A DNA stretch of 64,000 nt from Chromohalobacter canadensis (GTDB lineage Bacteria; Pseudomonadota; Gammaproteobacteria; Pseudomonadales; Halomonadaceae). The DNA is taken from positions 2,356,001 to 2,420,000 of the forward strand of contig NZ_CP140151.1 in assembly GCF_034479555.1 (NCBI RefSeq). The letters run 5' to 3'. A program made the position numbers and the translations under genes. Below are positions 23,091 to 32,181 of this stretch, one piece after another (positions within the stretch are counted from its first letter, which is position 1; every line of letters starts with the position of its first letter). The notes under the pieces are model-generated. The model did no database searches and was not told the origin of the DNA. It worked only from the letters and a program-made list of their open reading frames with translations.

Positions 23091-24515
23091 TCATCCATCC
23101 CCGGCGTATCCGTCCTCGGGCATTTCGGACTCGTCTTCAGAAGGTGCAGCTTCCTCGCTGGAGGCGCCCGGTGTCTCGGTGGCGGACTCCGCTGACGGTG
23201 CCTCGTCGTCATCTCGCGTCACCCGCCAGATCGCGTTGGTCATGTCGTCGGCGACGATCACCGAGCCATCCGGCGCGACGGTGACGCCGACCGGTCGGCC
23301 GCGTGTCTTGCCGTCACCGGTGAGAAAGCCGGAGACGAAGTCGACAGGGTTGCCAGCGGGCTCGCCGTTCTCGAACGGGATAAAGACCACTTTGTACCCG
23401 ACGGGGTCGGCACGATTCCAACTGCCGTGTTCGCCGACGAAGACGCCGTTGGCGAATTCTCCGCCCACGGCGGCATTGGAGAAGTCGACGCCAAGCGGGG
23501 CGTGGTGCGAACCGAGGCTGTAGTCGGGCGCGATCGCTGACTCCACCAGCTCTGGCTTCTCCGGCTTCACACGCGGGTCGACGTGCTGGCCCCAGTAGCT
23601 GTAGGGCCAGCCGTAGAAGCCGCCTTCCTCAATGGAGGTGAGATAGTCCGGCACCAGGTTGGGGCCAAGTTCATCGCGCTCGTTGGCGACGGCCCAGAGC
23701 TCGTCCGTGTCTGGCTGAATGGTCAGCGCGGTGGGGTTGCGCACGCCAGTGGCGTAGGCGCGGTGGGCGCCGGTCTCCGGATCGATCTCCCAGATTTCCG
23801 CACGGTTCACTTCCGCCGCCATGCCGCGTTCGGTGATGTTGCTGTTGGAGCCGATGCCGACGTAGAGGTAGTCGCCATCCGCACTGGCGGTCAGTGACTT
23901 GGTCCAGTGGTGGTTGATCCGCGAGGGGAGTGGGGTGATCACTTCCGGCGGGCCGCTGGCCTCTGTCTGACCTTCTTCGTAGTCGAAGCGAACGAGCGAA
24001 TCTTGATTGGCCACGTAGAGATCGTCATCCACCAGGGCGAGCCCGTAGGGCGCATTGAGATTTTCGGCGAAAACCGTCTGTTCCTCGTACTTGCCATCAT
24101 CGTCGCCATCGCGCAGCAGCGTTAGTCGGTCGCCGCCTTTGACCGAGGTGGTGCCTTGCGCCTGAATCAGCCCGGCGATGAAATCCTTCGGCCGCGATTT
24201 CGGGGCGTTACCGCCGCCTTTGCCTTCCGCCACCAGGATATCGCCGTTCGGGAGCACCAGCGTCTGGCGCGGGACCTTCAGGTCGGTGGCGATGGCGGTG
24301 ATCGTGTAGCCATCGGGCACCGTGGGTTTCGCATCGTCCCACGGGGCCTGCTCGGGCACCGTCATGTTGGGCAGAAGGCCTCGCTGCGGTTCGGGTAGCT
24401 CCGGGTCAGGGCCGTACTGCTGGCCCGAATCGGCGGCTTGGGCGCCACCGGCGAGCAGCAGGATCGAGAGCGGTGCGGCGTAACGCATGCCGGTGTGCTT
24501 GCGTGTGAACTTCAT
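23091..24515 (-). CDS. PQQ-dependent sugar/sorbosone dehydrogenase-like protein, exported
   Basis: A 474-residue protein with an N-terminal signal peptide (MKFTRKHTGMRYAAPLSILL, cleavage after AQA). The body is a six-bladed beta-propeller of the soluble aldose/L-sorbosone dehydrogenase type: LKVPRQTLVLPNGDILVAEG, TGVRNPTALTIQPDTDELWA, GFYGWPYSYWGQHVDPRV and VGEHGSWNR. The C-terminus is a Ser/Glu/Pro-rich tail. The start at 24515 has GGAGG upstream and overlaps the stop of the DUF2231 gene (ATGA), indicating coupling. Such enzymes oxidise sugars in the periplasm and pass electrons to the respiratory chain. Confidence 0.88.
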   Translation of the reverse strand: MKFTRKHTGMRYAAPLSILLLAGGAQAADSGQQYGPDPELPEPQRGLLPNMTVPEQAPWDDAKPTVPDGYTITAIATDLKVPRQTLVLPNGDILVAEGKGGGNAPKSRPKDFIAGLIQAQGTTSVKGGDRLTLLRDGDDDGKYEEQTVFAENLNAPYGLALVDDDLYVANQDSLVRFDYEEGQTEASGPPEVITPLPSRINHHWTKSLTASADGDYLYVGIGSNSNITERGMAAEVNRAEIWEIDPETGAHRAYATGVRNPTALTIQPDTDELWAVANERDELGPNLVPDYLTSIEEGGFYGWPYSYWGQHVDPRVKPEKPELVESAIAPDYSLGSHHAPLGVDFSNAAVGGEFANGVFVGEHGSWNRADPVGYKVVFIPFENGEPAGNPVDFVSGFLTGDGKTRGRPVGVTVAPDGSVIVADDMTNAIWRVTRDDDEAPSAESATETPGASSEEAAPSEDESEMPEDGYAGDG

Positions 24516-24940
24516 GACTGACCTCCGCTCTTGCGGCTGATAAACCCGATCCAGACGGCGATGAAGGAGAGCACGGCAATGACGATGGAGAGCGTCAGCC
24601 CCGTCGGCATCATGCCCCAGGCGTCTCTGGCGTGGACCAGTGCGTTGACGAAGCCCAGACCCCAAGTCACCAGCAACAGCAGGAAGTAGACGACGGAAAG
24701 TCCCCGGCGGCCGGCCGAGCGAAAGATCCCGATCAGTGCGCAGATCAGCGCCAGACCGCAGAACACCAGGCCGCCGGCGATCAGCCAGGAAGCGAAGTGG
24801 CTCCACTGTATTTGATACGTCGTGGAATAGGCGTAATCGCTCAACGCGGCGCCCAAAAAGAGAGGGAAGGCGCCCGCAAGCAACATTCCATGTAGCGGGT
24901 TCGGCCCGTTTCGAGCCGGTCGTTCGGCAGTGGCAATCAC
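24512..24940 (-). CDS. DUF2231-type four-helix membrane protein
   Basis: A 142-residue membrane protein with four hydrophobic segments and the family start NPLHGMLLAGAFPLFLGAAL. AAGGAG lies six bases before the GTG at 24940, and this start gives the expected N-terminus; an upstream in-frame start would add 21 unrelated residues. It overlaps the dehydrogenase gene by four bases. DUF2231 proteins often accompany exported PQQ-type dehydrogenases, and an electron-transfer or anchoring role is plausible but unproven. Confidence 0.83.
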   Translation of the reverse strand: MIATAERPARNGPNPLHGMLLAGAFPLFLGAALSDYAYSTTYQIQWSHFASWLIAGGLVFCGLALICALIGIFRSAGRRGLSVVYFLLLLVTWGLGFVNALVHARDAWGMMPTGLTLSIVIAVLSFIAVWIGFISRKSGGQS

Positions 24941-25261
24941 GGCAAACTCCTTTTGCAGATCAGTGGAAGACGCCTCGCCAAAGAGAGGCTTGGCGAGGCG
25001 CATTCGGCTGGAGTGTAGTTTGCTTATGAAGGCTTCACCAAAGTTGTCGTACTGCCGGTTCCTCTTGCTTGCCTATGACACGCTGTTGCTTCCCTGAAGC
25101 GAATCATCGAGGAATGAAAACTGGACGCGGCATTCACCGGTGCGCTGTACTGCGAGCAACCACTAACTGGGTGGTCTTTCATGGAGAAAGGCCCGGCCGG
25201 GTCGGGACGATCCGGTGGTAGGTGGATCGCATGGATGGCCCACTGAATCGGTAAGGGACGT
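24941..25261. other. Divergent promoter region, nothing further recognised
   Basis: The 321-bp gap between the DUF2231 and MscS genes should hold both promoters. I could not identify convincing -35/-10 pairs, operators or small genes in it. Confidence 0.6.
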
Positions 25262-26977
25262 ATGAAGAAAAATGGCGCATGGCGACTGTGGCTGGTGGCT
25301 GCAGTGGTTTTTATCTTTTCCAGCTTATGCTTGGCGCAAACGTCGGACGACGACAGTGAGGAGACACGTTGGTTCTCCGTCGATTCGCTAAACGCGGGGC
25401 TGGGCCAGGTTCCCAAAGCGGTCAAACGCATGACGCCACGGGAGTCGATACGTAGCTTTCTGACACTGACTGAAAATGAGGATTTCGTGGCAGCGGCGCA
25501 GATCCTCAACCTTTCCGAACTGTCCTCGGCGGAGCAGCGAGAGCGGGGGGAGCAGTTGGCCAGGCAACTGGCCGAGGTTCTCAAACGCGGCGAATGGCTC
25601 AAGGTTTCCAGCCTCCCCGGGCGCCAGGATGCCGCCATCGAAGACCCCACAGGCCAGCATCCCCAGACGGGAGAGCCTCGACGGAACCTCAAGCTGGCAT
25701 CGCTCACTGCCAAGGGCGAAAGCTATGATATTCGTCTGGGCCGATATCGGGTGGGTGACGAGGAACCAGTCTGGTTGGTCATGCCAGATAGTGTTTCCTC
25801 GGTGCCTTTGCTTTACGAAGAATACGGTCCTTTGATGTTTGAGGCGTATATTCCGGATCGCTTCAAGGCCTCGTTTGGAGTGCTCAGAATCTGGGAATGG
25901 ATCGCCATTCCGGTTTTTCTGTTGCTGGTGGGGCTGATGGGATGGTGGGTCCACCACCTGGTGGGGATGGCGACACGCTGGCTGCCTGCCGGCTCGCCTA
26001 GCATTTTTGTTGGACGAATCAAGACGCCTGTAGCACTCGTCGTCATGTCACTGGTAACCCAGACAGTGCTCGATTATGTAGTGTCTTTCTCAGCCGTGGC
26101 GACTACGTCCTTCCGGGTGCTGTTGATCGTCATTCTGGCTTGGGGTGGCTGTACGATTGCGCTGCGCCTAGTCGATACTTTCATGCTGCAAATAACGCGG
26201 CACCTCATCGGACAGATCGATGACACCAAGCCCCAGGACGCGCGTAAATTCTTGACGACACTCTACGCGCTGCGCCGCATCATTATTCTGATCACGGTCA
26301 CTGCTGTTTCGATCTATGTGCTGAGTCAGATCCAGCTATTCGAGACGCTGGGGGTCACCTTGCTGGCCTCGGCCAGCGTGTTGGCGGTACTGGTGGGTAT
26401 TGCCGGCCAGACTGTACTCGGCAATATCCTTTCTTCGTTTCAGCTCTCGTTGGCCAAGCCCATACGCATCGGCGACCTGGTGGTCTTCGAAGACCAGTGG
26501 TGTTATGTGGAAGGTATCTTCTATACCTACATTCGCTTGAGGGTCTGGAATGACCGGCGCTTGATCGTGCCGGTCACGTACTTCGTCTCCAGACCCTTCG
26601 AAAACCTGTCGGTCAAGAGCGCGAAGGAGTTCCGGAGCCTGGAGTTGATCCTCCACTTGAGCGCTGATATCCAATGCCTCAGGGAGAAGTTCCTGGAGTA
26701 TGCGCAGGAAGAAGATAATGTCATCGAACACCACAAGCTTTCTTGCTATGTGACGGGACAGACCGAGCGAGCGCAGACGGTCGTTTGCTACTTGATGACG
26801 TCGGACCCGTTCGCCGGCTGGGTCGCCGAGATGAATGTGCGGGAGAAATTGATGGCCTTCATCCGGGACAACCACCCCGAATGGTGGCCAAGGGAAGTGA
26901 CGGCGATCAGCGAATACGATGTGGCGCTAGGGGAAAGGCCGGGACGTCCGTCCGGCCACGGTGGCGGGGCCTCCTGA
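25262..26977 (+). CDS. Mechanosensitive ion channel, MscS family, with periplasmic N-terminal domain
   Basis: A 571-residue protein. A signal peptide (ending SLCLAQ) leads to a soluble region of about 190 residues, then four or five membrane helices from about residue 215 and the MscS pore/beta domain: ASASVLAVLVGIAGQTVLGN, ILSSFQLSLAKPIRIGDLVV and NDRRLIVPVTYFVSRPFENL. MscS channels open under hypo-osmotic stress to release solutes, fitting a halophile that must survive dilution. The long N-terminal domain resembles those of larger MscS paralogues. It appears monocistronic. Confidence 0.9.
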   Translation: MKKNGAWRLWLVAAVVFIFSSLCLAQTSDDDSEETRWFSVDSLNAGLGQVPKAVKRMTPRESIRSFLTLTENEDFVAAAQILNLSELSSAEQRERGEQLARQLAEVLKRGEWLKVSSLPGRQDAAIEDPTGQHPQTGEPRRNLKLASLTAKGESYDIRLGRYRVGDEEPVWLVMPDSVSSVPLLYEEYGPLMFEAYIPDRFKASFGVLRIWEWIAIPVFLLLVGLMGWWVHHLVGMATRWLPAGSPSIFVGRIKTPVALVVMSLVTQTVLDYVVSFSAVATTSFRVLLIVILAWGGCTIALRLVDTFMLQITRHLIGQIDDTKPQDARKFLTTLYALRRIIILITVTAVSIYVLSQIQLFETLGVTLLASASVLAVLVGIAGQTVLGNILSSFQLSLAKPIRIGDLVVFEDQWCYVEGIFYTYIRLRVWNDRRLIVPVTYFVSRPFENLSVKSAKEFRSLELILHLSADIQCLREKFLEYAQEEDNVIEHHKLSCYVTGQTERAQTVVCYLMTSDPFAGWVAEMNVREKLMAFIRDNHPEWWPREVTAISEYDVALGERPGRPSGHGGGAS

Positions 26978-27022
26978 TGGAAGCCCACGGTGCCGAGGGC
27001 GCTGGCGGTCATCTATAGCGTC

Positions 27023-28288
27023 TCACATCTGGCTGGCTGACCAATGGGCGGGGAGTTTGCGACAGTTGCTCGTCAGTCGCTGATGAAGCCTTTCCAGCAG
27101 TATCTGCTCCTTGCCGGGCTGGGCGACCTCTTCGAGGCTTGCGCGGGTGGCTTCTAGTGCAATGGGCATTTGCTCGGCCAGTTGGAGCCCCTGCTTGATG
27201 AAATAACGTGGTTGGAAGCGCATCGATCTGGCGAGTGATTCCAAATGTGATTTCTCGATGCTGCCGGGTCTGTTCTCACCGGTAACCTGGAAAGCGAAAT
27301 GGCGTGATAAGCCGCTATAGAGCGTCGTGCTCATCAAGTCATAAAACGGTGCCAATCGCGGGCCTTCGTCGGCCTGCAAGAGGGAAAGGTTCTTGGCGTG
27401 GCTATCGTTGTTACCGATCAGCAGGTTGAAGAAAAACCAACCAATGAGCCGCTGGAGGTCCCTGGCAGGGACCCCGGCCTGTTGCAGCAGCTCTCGGCAG
27501 CGTGCCAACCCGGGCCCACCATCGCTTTCGTACTTGATACTCGAGGGGGAGCCACTGAGCTGGCAGAGGTCCAGTTGATGCAGCCTGCGTAGTCCCCCTC
27601 GGTCATCGGGAGCGCGGTCGTAGCGACGAACGAGGCAGGCGCGAGTATCCAACTGATAGCTGGCCTCTGCCACCTCGAGTCCGAGCGTGTCCGCAAGTTG
27701 CATGCAAAACGTCTCGTTGAGGGCGGACGCCCAGATACCGCTCAGGCGGCGAATGTCCGGCTTGAGGATATGGCTGGACGGCGCTGATCCCACCGGTATA
27801 GCGGGGCTGCCGTCTTCCATTAGCATCAATAGCAACTTGTCCTGAGCGCCGGCCAACGAGATGCGAGCGCCCTCGCTTTGCTGTGAAAGTAGCGGGCTCC
27901 GTTCTCGGTTATGAAGGTGCTCGGCCAGCGCACTCCAGCGGAGGGGGCGATAACGGGGCGTCGCCAGTGCCTCGCCCGAAGGTATCAGAGTAAAGCCGCT
28001 GGCCGTATCTCCACCGATGGCTTTCAAGAGTCCGAAGAGGGTGCTGGTGTGGTGTCGGATCTCCAGATGATGGCGGAGATCGCCTTCTGGTAGGAGGTTT
28101 TCGAAGTACGCCACAACGTCGTCGCCGGCATGCACTCGACGGGTCAGTGGAAGCGAGGGGGAGAGGCTGACAGCCCGTGGAGATGCCTGCCATGGCGGCT
28201 CGTACTCGAAACGCAGCGGCTGCGCGTTGTATAGCCTACCTACCAGGTAGTCGCCATGATAGACATCCAGGGCCTCGTTACTCGCCAT
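27023..28288 (-). CDS. hipA: HipA-family Ser/Thr kinase toxin (second locus)
   Basis: A 421-residue HipA closer to the E. coli type than the one at 9 kb. Motifs: SLAGAQDK (144-151), ATP-binding lysine K176 in HILKP, catalytic loop NNDSHAKN (293-300) and metal-binding D317 in FYDLMS. The start at 28288 lies inside the end of hipB (about 11-base overlap) and gives the normal HipA N-terminus (LDVYHGDYLVGRLY). HipA kinases phosphorylate aminoacyl-tRNA synthetases and induce dormancy. All catalytic residues appear intact. Confidence 0.92.
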   Translation of the reverse strand: MASNEALDVYHGDYLVGRLYNAQPLRFEYEPPWQASPRAVSLSPSLPLTRRVHAGDDVVAYFENLLPEGDLRHHLEIRHHTSTLFGLLKAIGGDTASGFTLIPSGEALATPRYRPLRWSALAEHLHNRERSPLLSQQSEGARISLAGAQDKLLLMLMEDGSPAIPVGSAPSSHILKPDIRRLSGIWASALNETFCMQLADTLGLEVAEASYQLDTRACLVRRYDRAPDDRGGLRRLHQLDLCQLSGSPSSIKYESDGGPGLARCRELLQQAGVPARDLQRLIGWFFFNLLIGNNDSHAKNLSLLQADEGPRLAPFYDLMSTTLYSGLSRHFAFQVTGENRPGSIEKSHLESLARSMRFQPRYFIKQGLQLAEQMPIALEATRASLEEVAQPGKEQILLERLHQRLTSNCRKLPAHWSASQM

Positions 28289-28541
28289 GTTGATGTGTCC
28301 CCTTGCGCTGCACGATGACTTCAAGACCCATGAGATCGAGTACGTCCAGAACTTTCTGGAGTTGCAGCGTCGGTTTTCCCCGCTCCAGATCAACGATGAA
28401 ACGGTTGCCGGTGCCGGCTAACCCGGCCAAATCGATCTGTAGCAATGATTGCTCGGTACGCGCTTGGCGCACCAGCTTGCCGAGGTCTTCGCTGTAACGA
28501 ATGCGGTCGCTAAGCGTTTTGGGGGGGGCGAGGTCGGCCAT
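28278..28541 (-). CDS. hipB: HipB-family antitoxin/repressor (second locus)
   Basis: An 87-residue protein, nearly the length of E. coli HipB (88). The helix-turn-helix is LGKLVRQARTEQSLLQIDLA, then GLAGTGNRFIVDLERGKPTL. The start at 28541 is preferred because the next in-frame ATG upstream (28586) would place a strong operator (28561-28574) inside the coding region. It overlaps hipA and is translated just before it. Three well-conserved operators lie upstream. Confidence 0.9.
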   Translation of the reverse strand: MADLAPPKTLSDRIRYSEDLGKLVRQARTEQSLLQIDLAGLAGTGNRFIVDLERGKPTLQLQKVLDVLDLMGLEVIVQRKGTHQHGE

Positions 28542-28560
28542 GTGCGTTCCTAGTCTAGAA

Positions 28561-28574
28561 TTACCGTTCGGTAA
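28561..28574. promoter_or_regulatory. HipB operator 1
   Basis: TTACCGTTCGGTAA, perfect six-base arms around TT-type centre, 20 bases upstream of the hipB start. It shares the consensus TTACYGNNCGGTAA with the two sites farther upstream. Confidence 0.85.
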
Positions 28575-28610
28575 GTGTAGCGTCATATATCGTGACTTTC
28601 AGCATCATAA

Positions 28611-28624
28611 TTACTGAGCGGTAA
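28611..28624. promoter_or_regulatory. HipB operator 2
   Basis: TTACTGAGCGGTAA, same consensus with one mismatch in the left arm, 50 bases from operator 1 (start to start). Confidence 0.82.
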
Positions 28625-28656
28625 TTTATAGCGCTACGAGAGACTATTCGGCCAAT

Positions 28657-28676
28657 TAATTACCGATCGGTAATTA
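28657..28676. promoter_or_regulatory. HipB operator 3, perfect 20-bp palindrome
   Basis: TAATTACCGATCGGTAATTA is a complete palindrome; its core TTACCGATCGGTAA starts 49 bases from operator 2. It lies just beyond the end of the upstream FAD oxidoreductase gene. The ~5-turn spacing of the three sites puts bound dimers on one DNA face, allowing looping or co-operative binding. Confidence 0.87.
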
Positions 28677-28694
28677 TGAGTGGCTTGAAGCTTG

Positions 28695-29909
28695 TCAATC
28701 TCCCACGCGCCGGAAGGAGAATAACTCGGCCAGTGGATGCTCTCGGCCCTCGATCAGGGCGCGTAACAAGCCGGCGCCGATCATGCTGTAGCTGATGCCG
28801 TTGCCGCCGTAGGCCATGGCGAAGTGGACGTGGGGGCCGTATTGCGGATGCGGGCCGAAGAAGGGCAGGCCGTCATCGGTTTCGGCGAAGGTGCCGCCCC
28901 AGGAAAACGTGGGATTCGGTGAGAGATGGGGGAAGAGTGCTTCCACCTGGGCGATCAGGGTCTCGGCCTTTGGGCCGACGCGTTGATCTCGTTCGGTGGG
29001 GATGTCGATATCGTCATCCTCGCCGCCGACCATTAGCCGGCCGTCGCCGGTGGTGCGCATGTAGAGATACGGGCGCGCGGATTCCCAGATCAGCGTCGAG
29101 GCGAGTTCGCCGAGCACATCCTCTGCGATGGGGTCGGTGATGAAGGCATAGCTGCTACGGTTGATGGCGACCTTGTCATCGAGCCAGGTTTGCGCTTCAT
29201 AGCCCGCGGCGACGATGAGGTGCCGGCAGTCGAGTGAGTGGCCGCTTTGGGTGGTAAGCGTGACGCCGTGCGCATGCGGCGTGGCGGTGGCGACCTCGGT
29301 GCGGTCATACACCTGGCCGCCGGCGGTGAGCACGCGGTTGAGCAGCTTATAGGCCATGCGGTAAGGGTCGAGCCGGGCGGCTTGGGGTGTCAGGATCGCG
29401 CCTGGCGCCTCGAACCCGAAACGCGACGCGATGGCCTCGGGCGTCAGCCAGTCGGCGTCAAAGTCGTGCTGACGACGCATTTCCCATTCGCGGCGCAGGC
29501 TGTCGAGATCGCCTTCATCGCTGGCGTAATACAGGCTGGCTTGCCTGGCGAAATCGACGTCGCCCACGGCGTCGGCCAACCCTTCGAGCGCATCGATGGC
29601 CTGCGCGCAGGCGCGATAGGCCGAGACGGCATCGGCCTCGCCGAAACGGGCGGCGAGGTCGGTCATGTGCGTATCGATCTCGTACTGAATCAACGCGGTG
29701 CTCGCTGCGGAACTGCCCCAGCCCACATCGCGGCGTTCCAGTACCGTGACCTCATGGCCGTTCTGGGCCAGCTCGTCGGCGATCAGGGCCCCGGTAATGC
29801 CACCGCCGATGACCACCACCTCGCAGGTCACGTCCCGGTCGAGCTTGGGGAAGGCCTGCATCAAGCCGTTCTTGATTGCCCAATAAGGGTAGCCGCTTTT
29901 GAGGTCCAT
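28695..29909 (-). CDS. FAD-dependent oxidoreductase (DAO family)
   Basis: A 404-residue flavoenzyme. The FAD motif is CEVVVIGGGITGALIADELA, followed by ERRDVGWGSSAASTALIQYE. The C-terminal SWGGTFAETDDGLPFFGPHP and MAYGGNGISYSMIGAGLL are typical of glycine/D-amino-acid oxidase-like enzymes in this group. Substrate is unknown. It is transcribed towards the hipBA promoter region and has its own upstream gap of 66 bases from the MFS gene, so the two may form a unit. Confidence 0.85.
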   Translation of the reverse strand: MDLKSGYPYWAIKNGLMQAFPKLDRDVTCEVVVIGGGITGALIADELAQNGHEVTVLERRDVGWGSSAASTALIQYEIDTHMTDLAARFGEADAVSAYRACAQAIDALEGLADAVGDVDFARQASLYYASDEGDLDSLRREWEMRRQHDFDADWLTPEAIASRFGFEAPGAILTPQAARLDPYRMAYKLLNRVLTAGGQVYDRTEVATATPHAHGVTLTTQSGHSLDCRHLIVAAGYEAQTWLDDKVAINRSSYAFITDPIAEDVLGELASTLIWESARPYLYMRTTGDGRLMVGGEDDDIDIPTERDQRVGPKAETLIAQVEALFPHLSPNPTFSWGGTFAETDDGLPFFGPHPQYGPHVHFAMAYGGNGISYSMIGAGLLRALIEGREHPLAELFSFRRVGD

Positions 29910-29975
29910 GGAAGTTCCGGGAGGCGGGAAAAGACAGTCTCCCTAGGATAGACGTTTCCGGCTTTCGCCGTGGCG

Positions 29976-31247
29976 TCAAGGCGTGTGTCGCGAGGGGGCG
30001 TGCCTGGCACGCGGCATGGTGTACTCGCGACCTCGACCTTCCCGCATCAGCAACCTGGCGGCGATCAGGGCGGCGACGAGGCCGGCCGTGGCGCCGACAC
30101 TCATCGCCCAGCGTGGCCCGGCGTGATCGGCCAGCCAGCCGACGATGGGGGCACCGAGCGGCGTGCCGCCCATGGTGATCGCCATCCGCAACGCCATTAC
30201 GCGGCCACGCATCGTCGGTTCCGTCGAGAGCTGAATCAGTGCGTTGGAAGCGGTCATGAAGGTCAGCGCCGCTAGGCCCGTCAGCATCAGGGCGGTGGCG
30301 AAGAGGTATGTGTTGGGGGCAAGAGCTGCCAGGCCGCAGCAGACACCGAATCCCAGAGTAGAGAAGCACAGCAGCCGCATGTGCGGGCGCTCGCGCTTGG
30401 CAGCCAATAGCGCACCCGTGACCGAGCCGACGGCCAAAGATGAGGTCAGAAGGCCGTATTGCCCCGCCTCGCCGTGGAAGACGCGCACCGACATGGTGGA
30501 AATATAGACCGCGAAGTTGAAGCCGAAGGTGCCGATCATGAAGAGCATCAGCAAGATGGCTTTCAACTCGGGGCGCCGCCAGACATAACGGAAACCCTCC
30601 GTCAGTCCGCCGGCGTGATGCCTTGGCCGGGTGACGGGGAGCAGTTCGTCGAGCCGCAGCAGGCATAGCGATCCGAGCACGGCGGCGAAAGAGGCCGCAT
30701 TGATCATGAAGACCCAGCCGCTGCCGACGGCGGCAATCAACAACCCGGCAACGGCGGGACCAATCATCCGTGCAGCGTTGAAGGATGTCGAATTGAGGGC
30801 CACTGCGTTGGAGAGATGCTTTTCGCCGACCAGGTCGTTGACGAAGGTCTGTCGAGCGGGAGCATCGAAGGCCGTGACGCAGCCGAGCCCCAAGGCAAAG
30901 ACGTAGACTTGCCAAAGTGTTACCACGCCGGTGAGGGTGACCAGTCCCAGCCCTACTGCCAATAGCCCCAGCAATGCCTGAGTGAGAAGGATTAGCCGGC
31001 GGCGGTCGAAATGGTCGGCGGCGTAGCCAGTCAGCGGAAGCAGCAGCAACTGTGGACCGAACTGTAAGGCGATGGTAATGCCCACGGCGCTGGCATCGTG
31101 GTCGGTGAGCACGGTTAGTACCAACCAGTCCTGAGCGATGCGCTGCATCCAAGTGCCGATATTGGAGACCAGGGCGCCGATGGCCCACACGCGGTAATTG
31201 TAAAAACGTAGCGAGCGAAAAAGGCGGGTATCGCTCATGCCGTGCAT
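29976..31247 (-). CDS. MFS transporter, EntS-like exporter group
   Basis: A 423-residue membrane protein with 12 predicted helices. The start (FRSLRFYNYRVWAIGALVSN, then IGTWMQRIAQDWLVL) and AFDAPARQTFVNDLVG are typical of the MFS_3/enterobactin-exporter group. A second ATG three codons later (31238) is an equally possible start; neither has a clear ribosome-binding site. Members export siderophores, drugs or other small molecules. No siderophore genes are nearby, so the cargo is undetermined. Confidence 0.88.
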   Translation of the reverse strand: MHGMSDTRLFRSLRFYNYRVWAIGALVSNIGTWMQRIAQDWLVLTVLTDHDASAVGITIALQFGPQLLLLPLTGYAADHFDRRRLILLTQALLGLLAVGLGLVTLTGVVTLWQVYVFALGLGCVTAFDAPARQTFVNDLVGEKHLSNAVALNSTSFNAARMIGPAVAGLLIAAVGSGWVFMINAASFAAVLGSLCLLRLDELLPVTRPRHHAGGLTEGFRYVWRRPELKAILLMLFMIGTFGFNFAVYISTMSVRVFHGEAGQYGLLTSSLAVGSVTGALLAAKRERPHMRLLCFSTLGFGVCCGLAALAPNTYLFATALMLTGLAALTFMTASNALIQLSTEPTMRGRVMALRMAITMGGTPLGAPIVGWLADHAGPRWAMSVGATAGLVAALIAARLLMREGRGREYTMPRARHAPSRHTP

Positions 31248-31432
31248 AGCAGTTGACGGGTGAAGGAGGTCGTACGGTTTGAGTTGCTGTGCATAAGCGT
31301 TTTGGACTGGTTGAAGGATCGGAGTGGCAGCGTTAATCCGCTAACGACCGTTGTACCACGGCCTGGCCTCACGCATGATTCAGACCATGGTGGCAACGCC
31401 CCGATTCGATATTTCTGAGACGAGAGAACATC

Positions 31433-31729
31433 ATGCCGCAATATGCCGTAGTGGCCTACGATTACACTGATGCCGAGGCGTTGGATCGCCGCCTGGCCAA
31501 CCGCGAGGCGCATTTGGCGGGCGTGCGCGCGCTTGCCCAAGAGGGATGTTTCCTGAGTGGCGGGGCGATCCTGGATGACAACGGCAAGATGGTTGGCTCT
31601 AGCGCGCACTTCCAGTTCGCCGACCGCCAGGCGTTGGAAGCATGGCTTGAGATAGAACCCTACATGACCGGTCGCGTATGGGAACAAGTCGATATTCGCG
31701 AAGTGAAACTGTTTGACCCGAGCACCTGA
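31433..31729 (+). CDS. YciI-family protein
   Basis: A 98-residue ferredoxin-like alpha/beta-barrel protein: MPQYAVVAYDYTDAEALDRR, LAGVRALAQEGCFLSGGAIL, then the EIEPYMTGRVWEQVDIREVK-like end. The conserved His and Asp of YciI enzymes (H near HLAGVRAL, D near ALDRR) are present. Functions range from chloromuconolactone dehalogenase-like activity to unknown. It is nine bases upstream of a small unknown gene, with which it probably forms an operon. Confidence 0.85.
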   Translation: MPQYAVVAYDYTDAEALDRRLANREAHLAGVRALAQEGCFLSGGAILDDNGKMVGSSAHFQFADRQALEAWLEIEPYMTGRVWEQVDIREVKLFDPST

Positions 31730-31737
31730 GCGAGACC

Positions 31738-32085
31738 ATGTCCGATAGTCCGTTACCACTGGCTGCCGCCGTGCGTGAAACGCTTGAAGCGGTGCCGCGA
31801 GAGAGGCTGCCAATGACCTACCAGGAGGTCGCCGACGCGCTCGGCTTGCAGCCACCGCGTACCATCGCGCGCGTCACCCAGGCGCTGGAGACGTCGATGC
31901 GCGAGGACGCCGCCCGGGGCCACCCCTTCATCGCCGCGCTGGTGGTCAGCCGCCGTGCTCCGCACATGCCGGCGCGCGGTTTCTTCGAGCTGGCCGTCGA
32001 GCTGGAGCGGTTTCCCGCCGATAGCTCCTTGCATGCTCAGGCATGGCGGGACGAGTACCAGCGAGCGATGACGCGGCGTGAATAA
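31738..32085 (+). CDS. Small conserved-looking protein of unknown function
   Basis: A 115-residue soluble protein: PMTYQEVADALGLQPPRTIA suggests a helix-turn-helix-like segment at about residues 24-45, and FIAALVVSRRAPHMPARGFF follows. The pattern slightly recalls alkyltransferase-like DNA-binding folds, but the PCHR active site is absent, so I do not assign it. It follows the YciI gene closely and ends 96 bases before the SDR gene. Confidence 0.7.
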   Translation: MSDSPLPLAAAVRETLEAVPRERLPMTYQEVADALGLQPPRTIARVTQALETSMREDAARGHPFIAALVVSRRAPHMPARGFFELAVELERFPADSSLHAQAWRDEYQRAMTRRE

Positions 32086-32181
32086 GTGCTTGCTTGTTCT
32101 GGCTTATACCAGGATCTACTTTTAGAGGGCTAAACACGTTTTGTCGTACAAGGACGTCTTACACACCACATGGAGGTGAGC

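Noticed and set aside
24516..24806. N-terminal extension of the sorbosone dehydrogenase
   Set aside because: The frame is open upstream but overlaps the DUF2231 gene and lacks a signal; the start at 24515 has a ribosome-binding site and a signal peptide.
29752..31188. 478-codon minus-strand frame overlapping the MFS gene
   Set aside because: It is out of frame with the MFS and FAD genes and has Arg/His/Pro-rich composition typical of a shadow frame.
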